64,000 bases of DNA, taken from assembly GCA_023091735.1 (NCBI GenBank), contig JALKBU010000038.1:1-64000 (forward strand), given 5' to 3'. The position numbers and the translations under genes are program-made. Under the pieces are notes generated by a model. The model was not told the DNA's origin and did no database searches. It was given only the letters and a program-made list of their open reading frames with translations. Origin of the DNA: Trichomonas tenax. Its lineage: Eukaryota > Parabasalia > Trichomonadida > Trichomonadidae. How positions within the stretch are numbered: position 1 is the first letter of the stretch; the number at the start of each line of letters is the position of its first letter. Below, piece by piece: positions 53,285 to 62,861 of this stretch.

Positions 53285-55093
53285 TTATTCAATTAGATCG
53301 TTATTATGCACGTCGAGGAATGCTTCCACGCTCTCTTCTTCGAAATCTCGCTTGAAAGGATCATCATCATCACCCACAACGGATGTTGTCCAAAGTGGGT
53401 TATCATTTGTAATTGTGTTAGATGTGGATGGAGCATGGTTAGCTGTTTCTTCGGCCATTTCAATAGTGGAGTTAGATTCTTCTTCCTTCTTCTTAAATGC
53501 AACTAAGTAAATGATAACAGCAGCAACGATAATCAAGATAAGTCCTGCGACAACACCAACGATAATGTATATCATGTTATTGTTCTTCTTCTTTTCTGGT
53601 TCGGGGTAATTTAAGTAAACATCTGCTTCAATAATTGTCCAAGATGGAACCTGAAAGACACCTTCTGTTGTAACTTCTGTGAAGATTGGCTGGTTTTGTC
53701 CATTGTAGGAAATGATTGTTGTGACAGTCTTTGTGTATAGTTCAACATAAACAAGGGAGGAGGCAATAGTTCTTGTACTGAAACCTGGTTTGTTTCTATC
53801 ACCTTCGATGATTGGTGCGAGTGTTCTAGCTGGTGTTGGTTGCGACACCGGTTTAAGTGAAGCTGGTGTTTCTGGTGTTTCAGAAACAAGATTTGGAACT
53901 GGTGGTGGATAGGCTGTGATTGATGATGTTGTTGGTTGAGGTAATCTTGTAATTGGAGTCGCCATGTAAATGTAAGCAGATGGTGATGGCATTGAAGAAG
54001 TTTGTCCATCGCCAGTATTGATTCTTGGTGCATTCGTTGGTGAGGTCGCATTACCTTCTGGATCAGTTGTTATTATGCATTCTGAGTCGGCTGTTGCTGG
54101 AGCTGTATACGTGAATAATATATTGTGTTGTTTGTTGTAGGAAATCTTGGAATATGTCATTGTATCTTCATTGGAATAATATTCTACTTGACGGTCACAA
54201 CGGCAATCAAGAAGAACGTTATCACCAGGATTACCTGTGTTGAAAATATAGCCTTGTGTAACTTTGTTTCCTATGAAGCAGCACTTGAAAGTTTCAAGTC
54301 CAACTAATGTTGATTCGATAGCAGTGAAGTAAATAGCAGCACCGCCACGGCTAGCAAATCTAGAATAATCTACCTTTGCAAAAATGTTATTGTCGTGAAC
54401 TTTAGTATCCATTGTCTTCTTTATTGTATCAACAAGATTTGTCTTAAACTTTGTATTAGCAACTTTTGTAGGTGTTTCCATTGAGTAAAGAGCACCACCA
54501 GCAATATCAGCAGTATTATTCTCGAATTTTGCGTTTGTAACGTAAGCGTTGTAGAGATTGGAAATGCAAACAGCGCCTCCAACATCGGTTGCCTTATTTT
54601 CATTAAAAGTTGATTTTTGAATAATTATATATTGATCTTCCGGAATTCTGTTATTAACCGGAATTCCTTGGAAGTAGATGGCACCACCAAATTTGTAGGC
54701 TGAGTTTTCCTGAAATAAATAATTGTCGAAAAATGCTTTTCCACCAAGCGCTGCGATAGCACCACCAATGGCAGCGCCATTCTTAATAAATGCATTGTCA
54801 TCTATTTCTGCAGAAACATGCAAAAGTGAATGTGAAGAATAAAGAGCGCCACCACTGGCAGAAGAAACACTAGAACCGAAGGCAAAGTTTTGTTCGAATT
54901 TAACATTTTTAACTGTAATTGAGCAATAGAAATACTCATCTGGACGAAATTGACCTGATCTTGCTTCGGAAATAGTAACATCACGGTTGTAGTATTCGAA
55001 GAAATTGCTGATATTTTGGTTCTTTGCGAGAAGGTTTTTTTGGAAAGCCGGTTCTTTCTCGGATCGCGCTAAAGAAGTAAGTGTAAATAACAT
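53285..55093 (-). CDS. Pmp-like beta-helix surface protein
   Basis: The 603-residue protein starts MLFTLTSLARS, a short signal-like leader. It continues with GGA(I/L)-type and FxxN-type repeats (ASGGALYSSHS, IGGAIAALGG, FGGAIYFQG, VGGAVCIS, AGGALYSME; KFEQN, FNENK, KFENN). These define chlamydia-type polymorphic membrane proteins, a known trichomonad surface family. A Ser/Thr/Pro stalk (about 370-430) and one membrane span (about 503-528) follow. The cytosolic tail holds NPLW, DDDDPF and EEE patches. It probably mediates adhesion. An upstream in-frame TTG is not used as start since it only adds AT-rich codons. Confidence 0.9.
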   Translation of the reverse strand: MLFTLTSLARSEKEPAFQKNLLAKNQNISNFFEYYNRDVTISEARSGQFRPDEYFYCSITVKNVKFEQNFAFGSSVSSASGGALYSSHSLLHVSAEIDDNAFIKNGAAIGGAIAALGGKAFFDNYLFQENSAYKFGGAIYFQGIPVNNRIPEDQYIIIQKSTFNENKATDVGGAVCISNLYNAYVTNAKFENNTADIAGGALYSMETPTKVANTKFKTNLVDTIKKTMDTKVHDNNIFAKVDYSRFASRGGAAIYFTAIESTLVGLETFKCCFIGNKVTQGYIFNTGNPGDNVLLDCRCDRQVEYYSNEDTMTYSKISYNKQHNILFTYTAPATADSECIITTDPEGNATSPTNAPRINTGDGQTSSMPSPSAYIYMATPITRLPQPTTSSITAYPPPVPNLVSETPETPASLKPVSQPTPARTLAPIIEGDRNKPGFSTRTIASSLVYVELYTKTVTTIISYNGQNQPIFTEVTTEGVFQVPSWTIIEADVYLNYPEPEKKKNNNMIYIIVGVVAGLILIIVAAVIIYLVAFKKKEEESNSTIEMAEETANHAPSTSNTITNDNPLWTTSVVGDDDDPFKRDFEEESVEAFLDVHNNDLIE

Positions 55094-55510
55094 ATTTTTA
55101 AGATTTTGGACGATAACTATCCCTTCAATAGTAAAAACCGCAATTTGGATTGAATTTGAAACGGTTATGACCTTCAAAAAGACAGTTTTGACAATATGAT
55201 TTCAATGATGACTTCTGGGTTTTGAAATCTCATTCCTTAATGTGACTTATAGCCCAATCGATAAACCATATCCTATATGCCTTATTTAACATGCTCTTCT
55301 CTTATAACTATTCCAAAAAAGATATTAAAATTTTTGACATCTTCATTTTGAACCGATTTGATTTGAGAAAGCTATTTCAATTCGCGTGCCAATGATTAGC
55401 ATACATACTAATTATATATTGTCAAGTAAAATATATTATTTGACCTGTAAAGTGTAAATGGCAAATGTCAGAATCCTAAATTTTTTGAAAATTCGTTTTC
55501 TAAAAACCCA
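55094..55510. promoter_or_regulatory. Divergent intergenic region
   Basis: It separates the Pmp-like gene from CFAP57. CTGTAAAGTGTAAATGG at 55445-55461 is a variant of the GACATGTAAAGTG motif, and TGTCAGAATCC follows it, 45 bp before the CFAP57 ATG. Confidence 0.4.
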
Positions 55511-58500
55511 ATGTCTTCCACAGGGCTGAACACGTTAGAGCCTTTCAGCACGCTTGGTATGACCGGGATTGCAGGCACAGGACCTTTCTATGTAAACGAT
55601 GCTTCGATCGTTTTGCCTGCTGGCAACCAAATTATTCAGCAATCGATTGATACTGGCGAAAGAATGATTCTTTTTGGGAATCGAATAACTTCCAATGAAC
55701 CAAGAAACGAAGAACTCACTGCTTTTGCTATTTCTCACGATTCAACTTACCTCGCTCTCGCTGCAAATCGCAAATATGTCGAACCTGTAATAAATATTTA
55801 CTATTGCCAGAAAGGAACGATATACATGTCACTCCCTCAGCCGAAATCAGTCCGTATTTTTTACACAGCTTTTCATATGAAGCAAAAATTGATTTTATTT
55901 GGTGTAAGTTATCCGAGAACTCATGCGTTAATTATATACGATTTGACTACGAAGCAAGAGGTGAAGAATGTCAGCATTCCAAGCCCCTTTATCACTGCAA
56001 GTTTTAATCCTGATCCAAGTGATTCTTCAGTTATCTTCCATACAACAACAGATTTGTATTATATAGCTAGCGCAAGTAAAACTGCCATGAAAATAGAGTG
56101 CCCTAACTACAGCAAATTTACAGGATTCGTTTATTCACTAAATGAAAGAAATGTCTGCATTGCCACATCAGGAAGAGACCTTATTTTCTACCAAGACTTC
56201 ACTTTCAGCCACACAATGACAATCACAGAAGAATCTCCAATTATTTATTTTGCAACATTTAATCACGGTTTAGTCGCGGCAACAGAGAACTACAAACTTA
56301 TATTGTTCCAGCATATCTCTGTTCCTAAGGATTTAGGAAGATCATTCCAACAAGGACCGATTGTTTCATACGTAATCAAGCATCCTGTTGTCTGGGCATC
56401 TTTCTCACAGAGCGCACATCAAATGGTTGTCGATGTTGACCACAGACAATTACTTCTTGTCAACATGAGAGAGTTCGAATCAAACCCTGATAACGCGATC
56501 ATTAACCCAAACATTGTATCACACAAAGGACCCGTTGTCTCTATTAGCTCGTGCGCATACAAACCAATGCTTGTCAGCTGCGGTCAGATCGATAGAACTG
56601 TTATTGTCTGGGATTACTCGAAGCAAGCAAGTGTTCTTTACCACGAATTCCCTGAAGACCTTAAAGATGTCGCATTCCACCCGAGTGGTGATCTCATCGC
56701 TGTTGCATCAAGTGATAAGTTGTATTTGATGGCTGTAACAGTTGATGATTTGATTCAGCGTGCTGAATGGCCACTGTTTAACTGTCTTTCAATTCAGTTC
56801 TCTAACGGTGGTCATTTCCTTGTTGCTGCTTCACACATTATTACATTTATCAATCCATACACACAGGAAATTGTTGCAACGCTTCGTGCACACACAGGTC
56901 TCATCAACAGTCTCGGATTTTCACCAGATGACAAGAAGCTTGTTAGTAGTGGAAGTGATGGCAAGATCGTCGTTTGGAGCGCTGTCACACAACTCCCAGA
57001 ATGGTCCATTGATATTCCTAAAGCAAACTTCGTCTCATCGGTCATCTCACACCGAGGCACTGTTATTGCCGCAGCTAAAACAAACATCATTCATCACCTC
57101 TTCTCACAGAGGAGGCACATGAGAGTCTCTGAAGCAGAAATTGGCTTCGCGGCTGTTTTATTTGCAAGCAACACGTGCATCATTCTCGGTGATCTCCTTG
57201 GCGGCATCACTGTTGTACCATTCCCATTCATCGTTCCATCGTCACACCAGAGCGAGTTCGAGAACGTTCCTCAACTTGAATTTTCGGATGGATCAGCAAC
57301 AGAAGACACTAAGCCAGTCAAAACAATTCCATTCTTGTCTGGTCAAACATTCAAATCACACTGCGGCGAAGTTACGAGATTGTGCTCATCGCTCGATAGC
57401 AAAGTTTTGTTCACATCTGCTACTGACAGCTCTATCTGCGTTTTCAACATTCTCACTGCAAATCAAACAGTCGCTCAGTCACGAGTTCCAATCTTAAGAT
57501 GCGATATTCCACGCCAGCAGTTCTTCCTTGTCCCCCAAAGCAGGTACGATGAACTGCAGCACGGTATTGAGAAACTCAAGAGAGATATTCAGTCTCAACA
57601 AAATGACTATGAACAGAAGACGATTGAGTCTTTGAGAGCACACCAAAAGAACCTCGACGAATTACAACGTCAACACAGAGAAAAGAAAGAAAAACTTAAC
57701 CAACAGATAGAAGGCCTCATGGCAGCAATGAATGACTCAACAATTAAAGCTGCTCTTATCTATCAAAATATGGAAGCCGCACACATGAACGAAGCTAAAG
57801 TTCTAACAAATCTTTACGAGCAGAAATTATCTCTTGAGCGTTCTAAATGTGATGCACTGCAGAAGGAAGTTGAAGACTTGAAATGTTCATACGAAGAACG
57901 TATATATCTTTTGCAGCAGCAATATAAGTCAAGCCTTGAAGAGCTCGGTAACAAGATCAACTCGAAGCAATCCCAGCTCCAAAACGATCTTGATGAGACA
58001 AATAAGACGATTATGAAGGAAGATGAAGATATGGGTGATAGAATGATTGCACTCGAAGTTGAATTCGATCAGGATAGAATGATGATTGATCTCGAATTCC
58101 ACAACAAAGCCATAGAACTGCACAATCTTGAAAAGGAACTTAACGCAAAGGTTGAAGAACTCGCAACTGAAATTGATAAGCAAATCCAAATTATCGGAAA
58201 CGACAACGAGAGACTCAACACTCTCAAGGACGAGCGCGCCAAAGAAGATAAGGAAATCAAGGCACAGCAGCATACGCTCGAATGCAAGACAAGCGAGCTT
58301 CACGACAGAGGAGAAACATTACAGAGACAAGAAGCGAACATCGAAACACTCGAAAATGCAAATAATGAGTTGACAAAGTTCAAGGGATTAATGAACAGAA
58401 GAATTGATGAAATGAGAGAAGAACTTCAGCCAACGAAGGATGAAATTGTCAGACTCAGAGCAGAACTCGATGGCACAAGCGAAGAAATCAGAACAATCAA

Positions 58501-59155
58501 GAGAGTTTCGACAGCAAATCACAGAACAATGCAAGACAAGCAGCATCAAATCGAAGTTCTTAAGTCAAAGTTGGCTGAAGCACAGACAGCACTATCAAAG
58601 AAGCGTAGAGTTATTCAGATCTTCACAGCGGATCTCAGAGAAGGTGTTTCGAGGTCTACTGTCGATGAGAGAACAAGTGTTCTCAAAGAACTCCATGACA
58701 AATACGTCGCTGTCCACGATTTGGAAGAGAACATCAAGGACGCGAACGATACAATCAATGAGAACACGAGACAAAGAAAGCACCTTCAGGAGTCCGTTAT
58801 GCTCCTCCAAAAGTCCGTTAACCAACAGAAAACAACAACAATGAAGCACTTCGAAACCAAATCAGCAGAAAACTCTCAACTTCTTTCCGATCTCAACGCA
58901 ATACAGAAAGAAAACAGATCCCTCGCAAAGCGCCTCGACTTAGTTCTCGCGGACGTTGACATGCTTCAGTCTAACTTGAAGAGAGTCCAAGCAACAGCGC
59001 GCGAACAATCAATAAAGCGTCAGAGACTCGCGCACTCTGCAATGCAGCCACAGAACAGAGTAACGAGTGACTGGGTCAAGAAGAATACATCAGGAAAGAC
59101 AATGACAGGTATCTCCGTCGCTGATGGTCGTGGTAAGTATCTTCACGGCAAATAA
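55511..59155 (+). CDS. CFAP57: Axonemal protein CFAP57 (WDR65)
   Basis: Residues 1-670 form WD40 repeats (for example SHDSTYLALAANRKY, SCGQIDRTVIVWD, FSPDDKKLVSSGSDGKIVVW). Residues about 675-1150 are an almost unbroken coiled coil with regular Leu/Glu/Lys heptads, and the last about 60 are basic. This two-part plan and the length (1,214) match CFAP57, an inner-dynein-arm-associated scaffold of cilia and flagella. It is expected in a multiflagellate cell. Paralogues CFAP43/44 share the plan but are longer. The next gene starts 92 bp downstream on the same strand. Confidence 0.9.
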   Translation: MSSTGLNTLEPFSTLGMTGIAGTGPFYVNDASIVLPAGNQIIQQSIDTGERMILFGNRITSNEPRNEELTAFAISHDSTYLALAANRKYVEPVINIYYCQKGTIYMSLPQPKSVRIFYTAFHMKQKLILFGVSYPRTHALIIYDLTTKQEVKNVSIPSPFITASFNPDPSDSSVIFHTTTDLYYIASASKTAMKIECPNYSKFTGFVYSLNERNVCIATSGRDLIFYQDFTFSHTMTITEESPIIYFATFNHGLVAATENYKLILFQHISVPKDLGRSFQQGPIVSYVIKHPVVWASFSQSAHQMVVDVDHRQLLLVNMREFESNPDNAIINPNIVSHKGPVVSISSCAYKPMLVSCGQIDRTVIVWDYSKQASVLYHEFPEDLKDVAFHPSGDLIAVASSDKLYLMAVTVDDLIQRAEWPLFNCLSIQFSNGGHFLVAASHIITFINPYTQEIVATLRAHTGLINSLGFSPDDKKLVSSGSDGKIVVWSAVTQLPEWSIDIPKANFVSSVISHRGTVIAAAKTNIIHHLFSQRRHMRVSEAEIGFAAVLFASNTCIILGDLLGGITVVPFPFIVPSSHQSEFENVPQLEFSDGSATEDTKPVKTIPFLSGQTFKSHCGEVTRLCSSLDSKVLFTSATDSSICVFNILTANQTVAQSRVPILRCDIPRQQFFLVPQSRYDELQHGIEKLKRDIQSQQNDYEQKTIESLRAHQKNLDELQRQHREKKEKLNQQIEGLMAAMNDSTIKAALIYQNMEAAHMNEAKVLTNLYEQKLSLERSKCDALQKEVEDLKCSYEERIYLLQQQYKSSLEELGNKINSKQSQLQNDLDETNKTIMKEDEDMGDRMIALEVEFDQDRMMIDLEFHNKAIELHNLEKELNAKVEELATEIDKQIQIIGNDNERLNTLKDERAKEDKEIKAQQHTLECKTSELHDRGETLQRQEANIETLENANNELTKFKGLMNRRIDEMREELQPTKDEIVRLRAELDGTSEEIRTIKRVSTANHRTMQDKQHQIEVLKSKLAEAQTALSKKRRVIQIFTADLREGVSRSTVDERTSVLKELHDKYVAVHDLEENIKDANDTINENTRQRKHLQESVMLLQKSVNQQKTTTMKHFETKSAENSQLLSDLNAIQKENRSLAKRLDLVLADVDMLQSNLKRVQATAREQSIKRQRLAHSAMQPQNRVTSDWVKKNTSGKTMTGISVADGRGKYLHGK

Positions 59156-59247
59156 TTTTGATTTTATTTTTATATTTTTATGTTATTTTAAAATAAACTG
59201 CATAGCTTAATAAACTGTTTTATGTTGTCATATTTTTTATTTGCTGC

Positions 59248-61200
59248 ATGAACAATCAATTTTTCGTCTTTTATGAAGGCGTCGTAAATTGGTGGTCATG
59301 CATAAATGTGGAAAGTTCACAGGTTAAATACGTCGACCTCATCAATTATTTCCTCGAAAAGCTTAAAGAAACAAAAAACGAAAACATATCTATCGATAAA
59401 TTAAACATTACGTGGATGACTGCTCAAGAAAATTGTGCCGTTGTCAACCTGGATGAGAATATTCCAATACAAACTGGCGTTTCCACTGAAATTTTATTAA
59501 TTCTAAAACAAAATCCGCCACAGAACAAAAGAATCGCGACAATTCAACAATACCCATTACAAATAATCGAAGAAGGAAGAAAATTCGTCGAAAAAAAGGA
59601 CTATAAGTCTGCAATGCAATTTTTTATCGCTGCAGACGTGTTTGGATCGCTCGATATGATCAAAATACTGTATAAACTTGAGCTTTGGACGCAAATTGAG
59701 TCTTATTTTCCACGTTTGCTTGTTATTTTTTCAGCAAATCCAGAAGTATACATGATTTACGGCGCGTGCCTCGAACACTATAATATGTTACTTAAAGCAC
59801 TGCACCAATATCGTAGGGCACTAAGTTTTGCTGAAAATCCTGAAATAAATGCTGCAATTGCGAGAATTCATTTATTGAAAGGTGATGTAACAACAGCAAA
59901 GCTGATGATCAATGAAATTATAGATAAGAATGACTACAATCCTGTTATTCTTAAGACAGCAATTGATGTTGCAATCAATCTCGAAGATTTCGATACTGCA
60001 ATACAATATTCGCTTCGTCATCCGAAATGTTATAAATCATTGGCAGATATATGCTCAACAGCAAAAGGAACAAATATTTTTAATGAAACGATCAAAAATT
60101 ATCATCTCACACCCGAAGGACTTTGTAATATTGTCTCAATATTATATAAATATGGATGCTCCGATATTGCAATCAAAATTCTCCTTGCAAAAGAAGCTGG
60201 TTCTGATCGAAGCATTTATATTTTGTCGCATTTACTTTGGTTTTTACTTCTTGAAAGAAACTTTACTTTATTCATCAACTGCTTGCAAACTTTTTGTGCA
60301 ATGAATCCATTCAAATCATTAGGAAATATACTAGTGTCTCAGATAGAGTCAATGCTGCAAACAATTAAGGATGATGGTCATACATTCATTAAGAATTCAT
60401 TCATTGACTCGAAGGCGGAAACTTCCGATGTCGAATGTTTCTTTATCTCCATTGTTTATATATTCTTCACGCAGCAATTCTTCCTTCCAGAAGCTCGTGC
60501 TTTATATCAAGCTACTGCATATAATATGCATCATTGCAGACTCGTCAAAGAATTTTATGATGCGTATCGAGTTACATCGAAAATACATGATAGTAAACTC
60601 CCTCTCATCGAGCACGCAAATCTCAAGTGTTCAATTCCAATTATTGGTGATGAATTCTCATTTCTGTGCGGTCGTGATCCAACTTTAGTATACACTGAGT
60701 TCTACTACTTCAGATCGATTTTCATTCCTGCACTTTCGATCAAAGATATTTTGGATCCAACAAAGACAGTTAGGCAGAAATTTCTTGTTAACCTTGAATC
60801 TGTTGCTGATCAACGCAACATTGTGATTGTTTTAGGAACAGTTGATTGCGAGGAAGTTATTCCAAAGTTATGGAGAAAATGCGCAATATCAGATTTAACT
60901 GATTATATACATCATCTGGCTGAAGGATATATCAATATTCTAAGGCAATACCATGATAGGCATAGCAATGTCAATATATATGTGCATCCAGTTTTCACTA
61001 GCTCGCCGATATTTGAACCAATTTGTTCAATATTTAATCGCGAATTGAAGTCACTTTCATATATCCCTGTTCACTATCTGGCAAGATTGGACTGCAAGAT
61101 TTATGATAACGATTCTATCGATCAATATCACAAACAGTTTAGAAACTCAATGAAGGATATTTTGTTAACACAGTCTAATTTGCTAAATGACAATCGATAA
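59248..61200 (+). CDS. TPR protein with degenerate SGNH-like domain
   Basis: The 650-residue protein begins with a small beta-grasp-like segment (1-90). Helical repeats of TPR type follow (about 105-440), for example YMIYGACLEHYNMLLKALHQYRRAL. The C-terminal 190 residues read CSIPIIGDEFSFLCG and later IVIVLGTVDCEEVIPKLW. These positions correspond to the GDSH and GEIDCR boxes of SGNH-type hydrolase domains. The catalytic serine is replaced (GDEF), so catalysis is unlikely. The role is unknown. TTGTCATATTTTTTATTTG before the ATG is initiator-like. Confidence 0.7.
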   Translation: MNNQFFVFYEGVVNWWSCINVESSQVKYVDLINYFLEKLKETKNENISIDKLNITWMTAQENCAVVNLDENIPIQTGVSTEILLILKQNPPQNKRIATIQQYPLQIIEEGRKFVEKKDYKSAMQFFIAADVFGSLDMIKILYKLELWTQIESYFPRLLVIFSANPEVYMIYGACLEHYNMLLKALHQYRRALSFAENPEINAAIARIHLLKGDVTTAKLMINEIIDKNDYNPVILKTAIDVAINLEDFDTAIQYSLRHPKCYKSLADICSTAKGTNIFNETIKNYHLTPEGLCNIVSILYKYGCSDIAIKILLAKEAGSDRSIYILSHLLWFLLLERNFTLFINCLQTFCAMNPFKSLGNILVSQIESMLQTIKDDGHTFIKNSFIDSKAETSDVECFFISIVYIFFTQQFFLPEARALYQATAYNMHHCRLVKEFYDAYRVTSKIHDSKLPLIEHANLKCSIPIIGDEFSFLCGRDPTLVYTEFYYFRSIFIPALSIKDILDPTKTVRQKFLVNLESVADQRNIVIVLGTVDCEEVIPKLWRKCAISDLTDYIHHLAEGYINILRQYHDRHSNVNIYVHPVFTSSPIFEPICSIFNRELKSLSYIPVHYLARLDCKIYDNDSIDQYHKQFRNSMKDILLTQSNLLNDNR

Positions 61201-61877
61201 TATATATTAAAGAAAATGTTTGTTAGTATAAAGTAAATATTATATTTTGAATGTTTTTTTTTTTCATCTCTATTTATTATACTTTTAAAAGGATCGCTCC
61301 TTGATGTAAATCTTTAAACATTTTGATATTAAATTGATCAATCTCATTTGTTTATTATTATTGCTTCGGAATGATTCATCTAATTGATGAATATCCAACT
61401 GTATTATACCTAAATTTGATCAAATCATTTAAATTTAAAATATCACTGATCATTTCCAAAGTTCATCAAAGTTAATGCAATAAAAATATCATTATAAAAA
61501 ATAGTATTTAAATGATGATATTTGAAAGCCCATAATGAGGATAAACTATTGGTAAAGTATCATTGCTTAACTGTAACACTAAATCAATAAAAATAAATCA
61601 AAATGATAATATCGCTATATCGCTGTGTAAAAAGTGAAACTGGGTGGTTGTGAAATAGCTACATAACGTTGCAACAAAACAATTTTTATTACTATTTTTT
61701 TTTATTTTCTTATTGTTCCCTGGATAATCGCTGCTGAAAATTTGTTGATAAGGATGAATATAATGTCACCATCATATTTAAAAAGTTTATATTGACTGAT
61801 TATTTTTGATAATTTTTTTGATATATTTTGGGTGGGAACGGATGTAATAAAAAATTGGCTATAAACATGGTATTTAA
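61201..61877. other. Convergent spacer
   Basis: AT-rich, between convergent genes. AAAAAGTGAAAC occurs near 61630. Nothing coding is supported. Confidence 0.45.
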
Positions 61878-62861
61878 TTACAACAACAAAGACGTACCAT
61901 CATGGTCTTTGATTTCAGTCTGAGATGATATCAACCTTATTTTAGTGACTTTGAAGCATTGAATGCTTCCAGCTAGTGCTAGGAAAGAACATTTCTTGTC
62001 TTTAAGACCAATCTTAGTATGAGTTCTTCCATTCAAAAATCTCTGAAGGCCGCACTGGCATTGGCCTTGATCGCTCTTCTGGAATGAGGCGAAGTATGAA
62101 TTTTTGAGAATTTCGTCAATAGTTGGTCTCTTTGCAGGATTCTTTTCCAAACATTCGCATATAACGTTTAAAAGCATTTTATCGCGAACTTTATCCTTAG
62201 GGAAGAGACTTATGTTGACAACTTGCTGCAATTTATTCGCGTCTGGTGCATTAAATGGTAATGTTTTTGTAGCGAAGAAATACAAAGTTACACCCAATGA
62301 CCATATATCTGCCTTCATTGGATCGTATTCCTTTAACACATATATCTCTGGCGCCATGAATAAACGAGTTCCTTTTGCATGTTTGCATGAAACGACGCAT
62401 GAATGAAGAGTTGATAATCCAAAGTCTCCAATCTTAACTCTGCCGTAATTATCAATGAAAAAGTTTGCTGGTTTTATATCGTTGTGTGCAATATTTCTTC
62501 CATGAATTGATTTGATAGCTAAACAAACATAGTATGCGTATTTCCTTATTTCGTCGTCGGTCATATTTTGGGCATTCGTGAAGAGTTTGTTGAGATCATT
62601 CGGACAATACTCGAATACTATGTATATGGAGTCCTCTAACTTGAATATTTGATAAAGCCTAACAATGAAAGGATCATCAATCAACATTAAACAGTCCAAT
62701 TCGCATTGTTTGAATGTATTTTGAGGAATTCTCTTCACAGCGAAGCTAGATTTAAACTTATCGGAGTACATCTCATAGACAATGCCGTATCCACCCTGAG
62801 CGATCTCCCTGACAAACGAATATCCAACAGATTCGAAGTACTGGATCTCACTTTGGTTCAT
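61878..62861 (-). CDS. Small serine/threonine protein kinase (HND type)
   Basis: The 327-residue protein has a kinase domain with AQGGYG (21-26; the first loop glycine is alanine), K43 in FAVKR, HNDIKPAN with D128, DFG (146-148) and MAPE ending at 172. The HRD arginine is asparagine, so it is a non-RD kinase. All motif positions equal those of the kinase at 4153-5031, marking them as paralogues. The tail of about 60 residues contains FLNGRTHTKIGLKDKKCSFL. The ATG at 62861 follows a TTTCAAATTTTAATTTTTTTTG stretch (initiator plus T-run). Confidence 0.92.
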   Translation of the reverse strand: MNQSEIQYFESVGYSFVREIAQGGYGIVYEMYSDKFKSSFAVKRIPQNTFKQCELDCLMLIDDPFIVRLYQIFKLEDSIYIVFEYCPNDLNKLFTNAQNMTDDEIRKYAYYVCLAIKSIHGRNIAHNDIKPANFFIDNYGRVKIGDFGLSTLHSCVVSCKHAKGTRLFMAPEIYVLKEYDPMKADIWSLGVTLYFFATKTLPFNAPDANKLQQVVNISLFPKDKVRDKMLLNVICECLEKNPAKRPTIDEILKNSYFASFQKSDQGQCQCGLQRFLNGRTHTKIGLKDKKCSFLALAGSIQCFKVTKIRLISSQTEIKDHDGTSLLL

